Positions 51,898 to 60,241 of a stretch of 64,000 nt of DNA are shown here, one piece after another. The translations under genes were made by a program, and so were the position numbers. Position 1 is the first letter of the stretch; every line of letters begins with the position of its first letter. Origin of the DNA: an uncultured Eubacteriales bacterium (GTDB lineage Bacteria; Bacillota; Clostridia; Peptostreptococcales; Anaerovoracaceae). The notes below the pieces were generated by a model. That model was given only the letters and a program-made list of their open reading frames with translations. It was not told the DNA's origin and made no database searches. The stretch is taken from assembly GCA_902786815.1 (NCBI GenBank), contig CADADV010000004.1:1-64000 (forward strand). Direction: 5' to 3'.

Positions 51898-53242
51898 TCT
51901 TATGACCCCCGATCTGCATGTTGCGTTCCCGCGTCGTCGCCTCCGCTTTGAAATTCACGCCTTTCAGAATAGCGTTCTTTCCGAATTTATCTTTGATGGC
52001 CAGTTCTGCCTCCTGCAGTTTCCTGTCCTTCTCCAGCACCTCTTCCTGCGGTCTGCTTTTGCTTTCTTCCTTGATCATATCGAACAGGTTCATCTGCCGG
52101 GTGCCCTTGTCTTCCTGTACATTGTTGCAGGAAATGTTCACTCTGCGGATCATCCTGCTGCGGTCCATGATCCTCTCATAAAGAGCAACGACTTCCGGCA
52201 CCATCACGGATTCTTCGTTGCTGCCTCCCTCGAAGCGCACCGTACCTCCTTCCCGGTGTCCGTACCGGCCGAACCTTCCGCCTGCCGCATCCGCTCCGCC
52301 GCCCTGCTGCGACGACTTGGCGTATCCTACGGATATCGTCACCGATTCGGCTGTAACGCCTTTTTTGACAAGGTCCAGACACATGAGATCCATCATCTCA
52401 CGGATGATCGTCCGGCCTTCTTCAAAGGTATAGTCCCGCATGAGCACCTGTCCGCTGGTCATGCTGTGATCCTTCGGCTTATATGCCTTGATATCTGCCA
52501 TCGTCACCGGCTCCCTGCCCCATGCGTGGTCGATCAGCAGTTCTGCATCTACGCCGAATATCTTATACAGAAGCGCTTCATCTGTCTGGGATGCTTTTGC
52601 CAATTCTCCCATTGTATAGATCCCGATTCTCTCCAGCTTCCGCGCCGTTCCCGCACCGATCCTCCAGAAATCTGTCAAAGGTCTGTGATCCCACAGTGTC
52701 TGCCGATACTTCTCCTCATCCAGTTCCCCGATGAAATCCTCCGCGTGCTTGGCCGTAATATCCAGGGCGATCTTAGTCAGATACAGATTCGTTCCGATCC
52801 CGCACGTAGCTCTGACGCCGATCCCGGTGGTGATCTCGTTCATGACTTTGACGGCAAGCTCGCGCGGCGTACATCCGTAGACATGCAGATAGTGCGTCAC
52901 ATCGATGAACGCCTCATCGATAGAATAAACGTGGATATCATCCTTCGAGAACCATTTCAGGTAGATGCCGTAGATTTCCGCAGCGTAGTCGATGTACTTC
53001 TGCATCCGCGGCTGTGCCATGATGTAGTCGATGCCGTCCGGGATCTCGAAGACCCTGCACCGGTTCTTCACACCCAGCTTCTTCATGGACGGCGAGACCG
53101 CAAGACAGATCGTCTTATCGCTGCGCTCCGGGTCCGCCACGACCAGGTTCGTCGTCATCGGATCCAGCCCCCGCTCCACGCACTCCACCGAAGCGTAGAA
53201 GGATTTCAGATCTATGCAGATGTAGGTGTTTTCTTCGCTCAT
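51881..53242 (-). CDS. Y-family translesion DNA polymerase (DinB/UmuC/UvrX-like)
   Basis: A 453-residue lesion-bypass polymerase. The palm carries CIDLKSFYASVE and YSIDEAFIDVT with the catalytic Asp and Asp-Glu; the thumb holds an HhH region (WRIGAGTARKLERIGIYTMGELA), and a C-terminal little-finger domain ends with [20 protein letters not shown], typical of Firmicute UvrX/YqjW types. The promoter holds a LexA box between -35 and -10, and the predicted transcript start equals the A of the ATG at 53242. A Gly-rich insertion (QQGGGADAAGGRFGRYGHREGG) near residue 330 is unusual. Confidence 0.92.
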   Translation of the reverse strand: MSEENTYICIDLKSFYASVECVERGLDPMTTNLVVADPERSDKTICLAVSPSMKKLGVKNRCRVFEIPDGIDYIMAQPRMQKYIDYAAEIYGIYLKWFSKDDIHVYSIDEAFIDVTHYLHVYGCTPRELAVKVMNEITTGIGVRATCGIGTNLYLTKIALDITAKHAEDFIGELDEEKYRQTLWDHRPLTDFWRIGAGTARKLERIGIYTMGELAKASQTDEALLYKIFGVDAELLIDHAWGREPVTMADIKAYKPKDHSMTSGQVLMRDYTFEEGRTIIREMMDLMCLDLVKKGVTAESVTISVGYAKSSQQGGGADAAGGRFGRYGHREGGTVRFEGGSNEESVMVPEVVALYERIMDRSRMIRRVNISCNNVQEDKGTRQMNLFDMIKEESKSRPQEEVLEKDRKLQEAELAIKDKFGKNAILKGVNFKAEATTRERNMQIGGHKSGQKR

Positions 53243-53277
53243 GCTTACATTATACGAACATGTGTTCCTGTAGTCAA
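53242..53277 (-). promoter_or_regulatory. SOS promoter of the dinB-yolD-uvrB-uvrA operon
   Basis: On the minus strand TTGACT (53272-53277) and TATAAT (53249-53254) are spaced by 17 bases, with the LexA box GAACACATGTTC (53256-53267) filling the spacer. Six bases separate the -10 from the ATG, so the expected start is at or next to position 53242 and the mRNA would be leaderless. Confidence 0.85.
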
Positions 53278-53311
53278 GTGCGTTATGCCGGCATGTTTCG
53301 GAGACAACAAA

Positions 53312-53333
53312 ACGACCCGGTAGTCCGGGTCGT
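53312..53333 (-). terminator. Intrinsic terminator after thrH
   Basis: A perfect 9-bp stem (ACGACCCGG at 53312-53320 with 53325-53333), a TAGT loop and TTTTGTTG on the minus strand. It separates thrH from the SOS promoter. Confidence 0.88.
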
Positions 53334-53359
53334 CATGATTTGCGATTCTTATGCAGGTT

Positions 53360-53974
53360 CTACAGAACACTTACGATTGCCTCATACAGGTCGTCGAACT
53401 CTTCAAAGGCCGGATACTGCGGATAATCCTTCTTGATCTGCTCCGTGGTTCTGAAGAGGAATCCTGCTTTGCTTGCCTGGATCATTGCCAGGTCGTTGAA
53501 ACTGTCCCCAGAAGCGATGGTGTTGTAGCCGATGGTCTGCAGGGCCTTGACAGTGCTGAGTTTTGATTTCTCAACACGCATGTGGTGCTTCAGGACTTCA
53601 CCGTCCTCTGCGACTTCAAGGGTATTGCACATCAGTGTCGGCCATCCCAGCTTTCTCATCAGCGGCTGGGCGAACTGCTCGAATGTATCGCTCAGAATGA
53701 GGACTTGCGTCTTTTCGCGGAGCTTGTCGAGGAATTCCTTCGCACCCGGAAGCGGGTCGATCTTGGCGATGACAGCCTGTATCTCATTCAGGCCCAATCC
53801 GTGCTCCTTGAGGATGGCGATCCTGTATTCCATCAGCTTGTCATAATTCGGCTCATCACGGGTCGTTCTCTTCAGTTCCGGGATTCCCGACTCTTCTGCA
53901 AAAGCAATCCATATTTCCGGTACAAGTACGCCTTCCATATCCAGGCATACGATATTCATTCTGTTTTCGCTCAT
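53360..53974 (-). CDS. thrH: ThrH-like phosphoserine phosphatase / homoserine phosphotransferase
   Basis: A 204-residue HAD-superfamily enzyme. The nucleophile motif LDMEGVLVPE (Asp at residue 11 with the ThrH-type Glu at position +2), LILSDTFEQFAQPL (motif II Ser) and ASGDSFNDLAM (motif IV) fit ThrH, which can move phosphate from phosphoserine to homoserine or hydrolyse it. AAGGAG precedes the ATG. Nearby genes (saccharopine dehydrogenase-family, serine/threonine transporter) also concern amino acids, but it has its own terminator. Confidence 0.9.
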   Translation of the reverse strand: MSENRMNIVCLDMEGVLVPEIWIAFAEESGIPELKRTTRDEPNYDKLMEYRIAILKEHGLGLNEIQAVIAKIDPLPGAKEFLDKLREKTQVLILSDTFEQFAQPLMRKLGWPTLMCNTLEVAEDGEVLKHHMRVEKSKLSTVKALQTIGYNTIASGDSFNDLAMIQASKAGFLFRTTEQIKKDYPQYPAFEEFDDLYEAIVSVL

Positions 53975-54054
53975 TGATCGTTCTCCTTCAGATAATGAAT
54001 AAAGTTATAATGATGTAAAGGATTATAGCAAATAAATCCAGCTAGTACAATGTC

Positions 54055-55458
54055 TTACTTGATCTTGATCCTGTTTCCTTTGTGCTTCACACTGTATTCA
54101 CCGAATTTCATGAGTGCTTTCTGTGAAGACACGAGTTTGCTATGTGAAGAAGCTCCCATCACGATGGAGATGTAGAGCCTGTCATTGTACTTCCAGGCGT
54201 TTGCATAACAGTAGCCTGCAGGTGGATTATAACCGCTCTTGATGCCGATCGATTTGCCGTTTTTGATCAAATCAGTGGACATGCCACCCATCTTGACAAT
54301 GTATTTCTTCTTTTTCTTCAAGGTTTTGAAGGTATAGGATTCTTTTTTGACGATCGCACGCAGATTGTCATACTTCGGGTTCGTCATGAATTCCCGGCCG
54401 ATCAGCGCCTGGTCATAGGCTGTCGAATGGGTATCGCAGTGCCAGTCGCCGAATGCGTACTGGAACGTAGTCTCTGTTGCGCCGAGGCTCTTGGCTTTTG
54501 CTTCCATCAAAGGCGCAAATTTTTTCTGCGTCCCGCTGACGCCGCATGCCGCGGCAGCGGCTGCGTCATTGGCTGATTCCATCAGTGTCGCGTGTTCCAG
54601 ATCCTTCATGTAGACCACATCACCCTTGACCAGTCCCATGCCGCTGCTCATCTTTCTCGCGTCTACAGCTTCCTGCGTGATCGTGACCTTTGTCTTGTCC
54701 TTCGCGCGGTCATCTGCCAACATCATGGTCACCATTTTCGTCATACTGGCGATTTTCAGGTGTTTGCGGGCATTCTTCGCATAGAGAACCTCTCCTGTCT
54801 TCCCATCCATGATAATGGCGGCTTTTGCATTGACGATCGTGTTGCTGATTTTTACTGTCTTATAAGCCTTTTTATATTTTTTGTAGGTCGGACAATAAAC
54901 TTGCCATTTGGATGTGGAATAGGACTTCCAGAGTTTCGGATAACTGATCGTGATCTTCGCCGTCTTCTTGTTCTCCGTCTTATAAGTTTTCTTCACAGCC
55001 CATTTGCCTTTGTACGGATCATAAAAATACAGTTTTACGATCCTGCCGTACGCCGGCGAAACGGTGATCGTGTCCGTAATGGATTTCGTATAAGACTTGC
55101 TGTATTTCGTTTTGACGGAATCCAGCGTTGTTTTGACGGTTGCCTTAGGTGCGGCAGTCGTGGTCTCCGGCTGTGGGGCTTCCGTCTTCTGCGCAGCATC
55201 AAAAAGCTGTACTGCATGCTCCGGCTGTGATTCTTCAGGGGGCTGTGTTTCCCCAATTTCCGGGAGCATCGTCTCAGCGGGCTGCTCCGGTATGATCGGT
55301 TGTGTGGGGTCGTACTCGTTTTCCGGATCCCCGACTGTCAAAGGATCTTCCGACTGCGGATCGTTTTCCGATGCAAAAGCACCCCAGGGCGCTGCAGGAA
55401 CGGCAGCGGTGATCAGAAACAGTGACAGTATTAAGATGATTGTAAGATTCTTTTTCAT
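54055..55458 (-). CDS. Exported D-alanyl-D-alanine carboxypeptidase with extra N-terminal domain
   Basis: A 467-residue secreted penicillin-binding protein. A signal peptide (MKKNLTIILILSLFLITAAV..., about 1-29) is followed by an acidic Pro/Glu/Thr-rich linker, a Lys/Tyr-rich beta domain of about 100 residues, and the serine peptidase domain with SMTKM (SxxK), ESAND (SxN) and IKSGY (KSG, replacing the usual KTG). It trims peptidoglycan stem peptides. The start is the ATG at 55458; the longer frame lacks sense. A TATAAT box ends six bases before this ATG and no ribosome binding site is visible. Confidence 0.9.
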   Translation of the reverse strand: MKKNLTIILILSLFLITAAVPAAPWGAFASENDPQSEDPLTVGDPENEYDPTQPIIPEQPAETMLPEIGETQPPEESQPEHAVQLFDAAQKTEAPQPETTTAAPKATVKTTLDSVKTKYSKSYTKSITDTITVSPAYGRIVKLYFYDPYKGKWAVKKTYKTENKKTAKITISYPKLWKSYSTSKWQVYCPTYKKYKKAYKTVKISNTIVNAKAAIIMDGKTGEVLYAKNARKHLKIASMTKMVTMMLADDRAKDKTKVTITQEAVDARKMSSGMGLVKGDVVYMKDLEHATLMESANDAAAAAACGVSGTQKKFAPLMEAKAKSLGATETTFQYAFGDWHCDTHSTAYDQALIGREFMTNPKYDNLRAIVKKESYTFKTLKKKKKYIVKMGGMSTDLIKNGKSIGIKSGYNPPAGYCYANAWKYNDRLYISIVMGASSHSKLVSSQKALMKFGEYSVKHKGNRIKIK

Positions 55459-55476
55459 GGGCTCATTATAACAAAC

Positions 55477-55497
55477 AACCTGCCGGGTCGGCAGGTT
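55477..55497 (-). terminator. Intrinsic terminator after the saccharopine dehydrogenase-family gene
   Basis: A perfect 9-bp stem (AACCTGCCG at 55477-55485 with 55489-55497) with a 3-base loop. Its T-rich tail on the minus strand, GTTTGTTATAAT, runs into the TATAAT box of the next gene, so the two signals share bases. Confidence 0.75.
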
Positions 55498-55551
55498 GCT
55501 TAACAATCTTTCAGAATTCTGTTGTGTGCAGGACTGCATTAGAGGACTGCA

Positions 55552-56859
55552 TTAGAGCGGCTCGACCGGTGTGATCGTCGGGCCATCCCACCATGGCTCA
55601 AATTCCTTGGCAGGCTCTTGCTTCTCGTAATACGGGTCATCCCAAACGATTCTTCTCTCGATGGTGATGTCCAGTTCCTTCGCGTATTCCAGGTACCTGT
55701 CGTTTGCTTCCTCTGTCAGTTCAGCGGATGAAATGAATCCTGTCTGATCCAGTTCATCATTGACAAAGAGCTTGGTGAAGAGGAATCCGCCCTGTCCTGT
55801 CAGATACTGCTCGCCTGTAACGCCGAACTTCTCAAAGGATTCTACGAATCCCGGTGCGAAGAGGTGTGATTCCACGCGGACATCCTTACCGTCCTTCTTA
55901 CCCATTGCTTCGCAGACGAATGCGCCGGTATCGGATACGAGTCCTTCGTCGATGATTTCCTTGATCTCACGCTCAAACCTTGGCGGATGCGGAAGTGCCT
56001 TCAGGATCACTTCGTGCGGATCTACCATCTGACCATTGACTTCGACAGGATCGTGCTTGAGCAGGCCGGCTCTTGCCAGCGGCTCCGCGAATTCGATGCC
56101 TACGCCGCCGTATTTGAAGTATGCATTCTTGCAGCCCTTGAAGAGCTCATTCGCTCTGACGCCTACATAGAACGGCTCATCGTGTGCGTGTTCTACGAAT
56201 CTGACCGGATATCCCACGTAATCGATGTTTCTTACGATCGGAAGTGAGAACGGTTTCGTGTTGACCATCTTACCGTCGATCCATGCAACAGGCAGGTCAT
56301 CCATGTCAGCCAGTGCTGTGACCGGTGACCACCAGTACGGCTGGAATCTCTTGGCTTCCACGCCTTCATATACCATCATGTAGAGGGAATCGCACTCATC
56401 GATATCCTTCATGGTGTCTCTGGCGACAACGCACATGGTTCCCGGTGCAGAGCCTGTTCCCATGATGCCCAGGATACCTGCTTCCTTGAACTTCTCGTTA
56501 TAGTCGCCGAGCAGTCTGTACATGCACTTTTCCCAAGTGTCCTCGAAACCTTCCGGTGCTGCGAAGTCCTGGTAGTTTACCTTAGCTTCCAGGCATGCGT
56601 CGATTACGTTCTTTCCGAATGCCAGCGGCAGCGCGTTGACAACGAGGTCACAGCCTTCTACCAGCTTGACGACCTGGTCCTTCTTGGACGCGTCGCAGAA
56701 GTATCCCTCTGCCTTATTCAACTCGCCCGCCAGTTCCTTTGCTGCGGCCTCATCATAGTCTGCGCAGATGATCTTATCTACATTTGGTTCCAGATCCAGT
56801 CTCTTCGCAACTGTCGTTCCCTGTGCACCTGTTCCTAATACTAATACTTTCTTACCCAT
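55552..56859 (-). CDS. Saccharopine dehydrogenase-family NAD(P)-dependent oxidoreductase
   Basis: A 435-residue enzyme with an N-terminal Rossmann fold (VLVLGTGAQGTTVAKRL) and the saccharopine dehydrogenase-type C-terminal domain. Members include lysine 6-dehydrogenase, saccharopine dehydrogenase and carboxynorspermidine synthase; I cannot choose among them from sequence alone. A divergent AraC regulator and an SstT-like transporter lie upstream, and AAGGAG precedes the ATG. The gene is followed by its own terminator. A role in lysine or related amino acid breakdown in this anaerobe is a guess from context. Confidence 0.8.
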   Translation of the reverse strand: MGKKVLVLGTGAQGTTVAKRLDLEPNVDKIICADYDEAAAKELAGELNKAEGYFCDASKKDQVVKLVEGCDLVVNALPLAFGKNVIDACLEAKVNYQDFAAPEGFEDTWEKCMYRLLGDYNEKFKEAGILGIMGTGSAPGTMCVVARDTMKDIDECDSLYMMVYEGVEAKRFQPYWWSPVTALADMDDLPVAWIDGKMVNTKPFSLPIVRNIDYVGYPVRFVEHAHDEPFYVGVRANELFKGCKNAYFKYGGVGIEFAEPLARAGLLKHDPVEVNGQMVDPHEVILKALPHPPRFEREIKEIIDEGLVSDTGAFVCEAMGKKDGKDVRVESHLFAPGFVESFEKFGVTGEQYLTGQGGFLFTKLFVNDELDQTGFISSAELTEEANDRYLEYAKELDITIERRIVWDDPYYEKQEPAKEFEPWWDGPTITPVEPL

Positions 56860-56980
56860 AAAATCATATCTCCTTGTGTCTTCAAAACATTGGTTTCTAT
56901 TATCTACAAAAATTATCGCCTACACTCCGCACAAAGGCTATAGCCGTTTTTTATTAGTATTTAATGTTTTTAACTAAAAT

Positions 56981-57009
56981 TTGACTATACTTGTTATGTG
57001 TGTTACATT
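56981..57009 (+). promoter_or_regulatory. Promoter of the AraC-sstT unit
   Basis: TTGACT (56981-56986) and TACATT (57004-57009) are spaced by 17 bases on the plus strand. The start codon at 57042 lies about 25 bases past the expected transcript start. The intergenic region is divergent and AT-rich; a perfect 10-bp palindrome GGCTATAGCC occurs near 56936. Confidence 0.55.
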
Positions 57010-57041
57010 GGATCCACCAAACAGGAAGGAATACTCTGTCT

Positions 57042-58010
57042 ATGATACTCAAAGAATACAAGTTGAAATATAAGGGCGGTCTGCCCTTTCAGGCGGAGCT
57101 TTCAAGAGTCTCGAACCTGATTCCCCACCGGCACGACAAAGAACTGGAACTTGTGTATTGTCTGGAAGGCACGGTACATCTGGAAGCTGCAGAACAGAAA
57201 CAGACGCTGCACGCCGGTCAGCTCCATTCCATCGATTTCGGCGACATACACTGCCTTTGGTCTGAAGACGACAACACGACGCTTATCTTCCATCTGGATC
57301 TGACGCGTATGCCGAATTGGGAATATCTTAAAAACATTTTCTTTTCCTGCGAAGACAATCATCTATACCCTTACCAGAAGGCGGCCATGGCCAGCGTCAA
57401 AGACATTGTTCTCTCCCTTTCACATGAATATTTCACGGGGAACCTGGACGATGCGGAACGCTTCTCCAGGCCGCTTAAGGAACTGGTCGATCTGCTTCTC
57501 AAATACTTCAACTGGTTCAATTATGAAAACCACGATGAGCATATGAACGTGGACTTGTTCGAACGCTTCTACCGCGTGCTCAGTTACTGCATCAACAATT
57601 ACGAGAAGAAGATCACCGTGTCCCAACTTGCCGCGCAGGAAAATATCAACCGGAACTATTTCTCCCAGTTCATTGGCAAAAGCATTTTCTCCAGTTTCAG
57701 CAATATGGTGAATTATATCCGTTGCTGGCATGCTGAAGACCTGCTCCTGACAACAGACATGCCGAACGCCGAGATTTCCTATGCCTGCGGCTTCAGCGAT
57801 CCGAAATACTTCTATGCCGCCTTTAAGGATCTATGGGGATGCACGCCTTCCGAACACCGCCAGCAATATGAAGAATACTATCAGGAATGTCTTCGTGATC
57901 CGGTCAACAGAAAAAACGAAACGACATTGGACGACAGCACTGCCGCTATGATCCTGAAAGACTTTATGATCCGGTGGCATCTTGACAAAACCTTCGATTC
58001 TGTTCAATAA
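57042..58010 (+). CDS. AraC-family transcriptional regulator
   Basis: A 322-residue regulator. An N-terminal cupin-like sensor (IPHRHDKELELVYCLEGTVHLEAAEQKQTLHAGQLHSIDFGDIHCLWS) precedes two C-terminal helix-turn-helix motifs (ITVSQLAAQENINRNYFSQFIGKSI and AEISYACGFSDPKYFYAAFKDLWGCTPSEHRQQ). The start at 57042 has AGGAAGGAAT upstream; the longer frame from 56991 lies before any ribosome binding site. It is transcribed with sstT downstream and divergently from the saccharopine dehydrogenase-family gene, so control of one or both is likely. Confidence 0.9.
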   Translation: MILKEYKLKYKGGLPFQAELSRVSNLIPHRHDKELELVYCLEGTVHLEAAEQKQTLHAGQLHSIDFGDIHCLWSEDDNTTLIFHLDLTRMPNWEYLKNIFFSCEDNHLYPYQKAAMASVKDIVLSLSHEYFTGNLDDAERFSRPLKELVDLLLKYFNWFNYENHDEHMNVDLFERFYRVLSYCINNYEKKITVSQLAAQENINRNYFSQFIGKSIFSSFSNMVNYIRCWHAEDLLLTTDMPNAEISYACGFSDPKYFYAAFKDLWGCTPSEHRQQYEEYYQECLRDPVNRKNETTLDDSTAAMILKDFMIRWHLDKTFDSVQ

Positions 58011-58054
58011 TAGTTTCAATACTATTTGATTTAGAGGCATTAATAGGAGGCAGT

Positions 58055-59281
58055 ATGAAAATCTTTGAAAAATGGAATTCTATCAGTCTGATCATTAGAA
58101 TAGTATGCGGACTGATCATTGGCGTGATTCTCGGTCTTCTGATTCCAAAGGCGACCGGGATCGCTATTCTCGGAGAACTGTTTGTCGGTGCTCTGAAAGC
58201 GATCGCTCCTATTTTGGTACTGGTACTTGTAGCATCCTCTCTTGCCAACGCCAGAGGCGGGCATGCCCACAAGTTCCGCACCGTTATCCTTTTGTACCTG
58301 CTTAGCACCATGGCGGCGTCTGTACTGGCAGTCATTATTAACTTCATTTTCCCGACATCTGTCCCGGTGGAAGGTGTCACCACCTCGGATGAGTTTGTGG
58401 CTCCAAGCGGCATGGCTGAGGTCATCACCAATCTGCTGAAGAACGTCGTCGCGAATCCGGTAGACGCGGTCCTCAACGCCAACTACATCGGCATCCTCTT
58501 CTGGGCAGTCATTCTCGGTCTGGCACTCAAGCGCTCCTCCGACGGAACGAAGCGCTTCCTGGACGATCTGGCAGATGCCATTTCGAAGATCGTACGTTGG
58601 ATCATCAGTTTCGCACCGTTCGGCATCCTCGGACTTGTGTTCAATTCCGTTTCCACAAGCGGTCTGGATATCTTCGTTACTTACGGGCATCTGGTTGCTG
58701 TGCTTGTGTGCACCATGCTGCTGGTTGCCTTTGCAATGAATCCGCTGATCGTCGGACTGATACTGCGGCATAACCCTTATCCTCTGATCTGGAAATGCAT
58801 CCGTACCAGCGGCGTCACGGCATTCTTCACAAGAAGCTCTGCTGCGAATATCCCTGTCAACATGGAACTGTGCGAGGATCTGGGGCTTGATGAAGATATG
58901 TACTCTGTTTCGATTCCTCTCGGTGCCACCATCAATATGAGCGGTGCGGCAGTCACTATCACAACATTTTCACTTTCGGCAGCCTATACGATGGATATTC
59001 CTGTCTCAGTCGGCATGGCCATCGTACTCAGCTTCGTGGGAGCATTCTCAGCCTGCGGCGCATCCGGCGTTGCCGGCGGATCCCTTCTGCTGATTCCGCT
59101 TGGATGCTCGCTGTTCGGCGTATCACCGGATGTTGCCATGGCATTCGTCGGTGTCGGATTCATCATCGGCGTGATCCAGGACTCCATGGAGACAGCGCTG
59201 AACTCCTCCGGAGATGCGATTTTCACCGCGACCGCCGAGTTCAGAGAATGGAAAAAAGAGGGGCGTGCGCTCCCTCTCTGA
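58055..59281 (+). CDS. sstT: Serine/threonine:sodium symporter SstT-like
   Basis: A 408-residue dicarboxylate/amino acid:cation symporter with about eight transmembrane segments and two re-entrant loops. AFFTRSSAANIPVNMELCEDLGLDEDMYSVSIPLGATINMSGAAVTITT and the Gly/Ala-rich GVAGGSLLLIPLGCSLFG match the SstT subfamily, which imports serine and threonine with Na+. It follows the AraC gene by 44 bases with AGGAGG upstream. ThrH at 53,360 also acts on serine/threonine precursors. Confidence 0.92.
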   Translation: MKIFEKWNSISLIIRIVCGLIIGVILGLLIPKATGIAILGELFVGALKAIAPILVLVLVASSLANARGGHAHKFRTVILLYLLSTMAASVLAVIINFIFPTSVPVEGVTTSDEFVAPSGMAEVITNLLKNVVANPVDAVLNANYIGILFWAVILGLALKRSSDGTKRFLDDLADAISKIVRWIISFAPFGILGLVFNSVSTSGLDIFVTYGHLVAVLVCTMLLVAFAMNPLIVGLILRHNPYPLIWKCIRTSGVTAFFTRSSAANIPVNMELCEDLGLDEDMYSVSIPLGATINMSGAAVTITTFSLSAAYTMDIPVSVGMAIVLSFVGAFSACGASGVAGGSLLLIPLGCSLFGVSPDVAMAFVGVGFIIGVIQDSMETALNSSGDAIFTATAEFREWKKEGRALPL

Positions 59282-59311
59282 TAATGATCTGACATCTGAT
59301 TGTTATTACAG

Positions 59312-59344
59312 CCGGGAAAATCATTTGGTTTTCCCGGTTTTTTT
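59312..59344 (+). terminator. Intrinsic terminator after sstT
   Basis: A 9-bp stem CCGGGAAAA (59312-59320) / TTTTCCCGG (59329-59337) with an 8-base loop and a T7 tract on the plus strand. Confidence 0.9.
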
Positions 59345-59352
59345 ATCCTGTT

Positions 59353-60225
59353 TTACTTTCTTCTTTGTTTTTTCCCTTCTTTTGACTCTTTGAATTCCTT
59401 TTGTATTTCTTCCCACTTTATTTCAAACTTATGCGCCAGTTCGCCCCTGTGGGTGAGTCTGTAATGGCCGAGTTTTCTATGGGCAGACCGAACCTTGCCA
59501 ATGCCTCGGTTATAGAACTTGTATCCCAGGACGCCCGTCCAATGCTCCTTGGCTTTGCCGCTCCTGGTCTCTTCCCTCTCCGTTCCGGAAGCATTGATTT
59601 TTGCTCCGCTGATTACTGCATTGATGAAGTCATTGTTGCATCTGATCTCCGCGTCGATTTCCGTGCAGGCCATGCCCAGATACTCCGCTTTGTGTGCATC
59701 GGTCCCTGCAATGCCCGGCAGTTCGTATTTCGCCGCCAGTTCGCCCGCCAGCTGATTGGATACGGGGGACTCGCAGGTGTTGAAGGTCTCAATAAAATCC
59801 AGCTCATCGATCAGATCGTAATTCATGATCGTAAATCCCATTGCTGAAGATGACGCGGCCCCGAAAGGATGCGCCAGCCCCAGTACTCCGCCGCAGGAAT
59901 GTACAACATGGATGAGTTTGCGCAGGCGCATTCCCCTGATGTGGAAGAGCCTGATATACATGTCGTCCGGCATGACGATCAGAACATGCCCGGCGTCCTT
60001 CGTGTCATATTCTATTCCCCGGATCACCGTAAAGTTCTCAAACTCTTCCTGCAGTTCCGGCATTGCACGGAGTTTATCAAAAGCTTTGCATCCCTTATAT
60101 GAGTTGTGGTCGGAGATCATGAACCCGTCATAACCCAGTTTCCTGTATTCGCTGATGTATTTCAGTATGGATACTTTTGAATCCAGTGATCCCTCTCTTG
60201 TGTGACAATGTAAATCGAATTTCAT
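59353..60225 (-). CDS. PHP-domain phosphoesterase-like protein
   Basis: A 290-residue protein of the polymerase and histidinol phosphatase (PHP) superfamily: KFDLHCHTREGS (metal HxH), GFMISDHNSYKG, GVLGLAHPFGA and PGIAGTDAHKAEYLG contribute metal ligands. A basic tail (KEFKESKEGKKQRRK) ends it. Relatives hydrolyse phosphates of nucleotides or small metabolites; the substrate is unknown. It follows the CDF gene by 16 bases on the same strand and converges with sstT. Confidence 0.85.
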   Translation of the reverse strand: MKFDLHCHTREGSLDSKVSILKYISEYRKLGYDGFMISDHNSYKGCKAFDKLRAMPELQEEFENFTVIRGIEYDTKDAGHVLIVMPDDMYIRLFHIRGMRLRKLIHVVHSCGGVLGLAHPFGAASSSAMGFTIMNYDLIDELDFIETFNTCESPVSNQLAGELAAKYELPGIAGTDAHKAEYLGMACTEIDAEIRCNNDFINAVISGAKINASGTEREETRSGKAKEHWTGVLGYKFYNRGIGKVRSAHRKLGHYRLTHRGELAHKFEIKWEEIQKEFKESKEGKKQRRK

Positions 60226-60241
60226 TTCATTTACACCCTTT

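Noticed and set aside
56991-57041. Longer N-terminus for the AraC regulator
   Set aside because: The extra 17 codons begin inside the promoter and lack a ribosome binding site; the ATG at 57042 has AGGAAGGAAT upstream.
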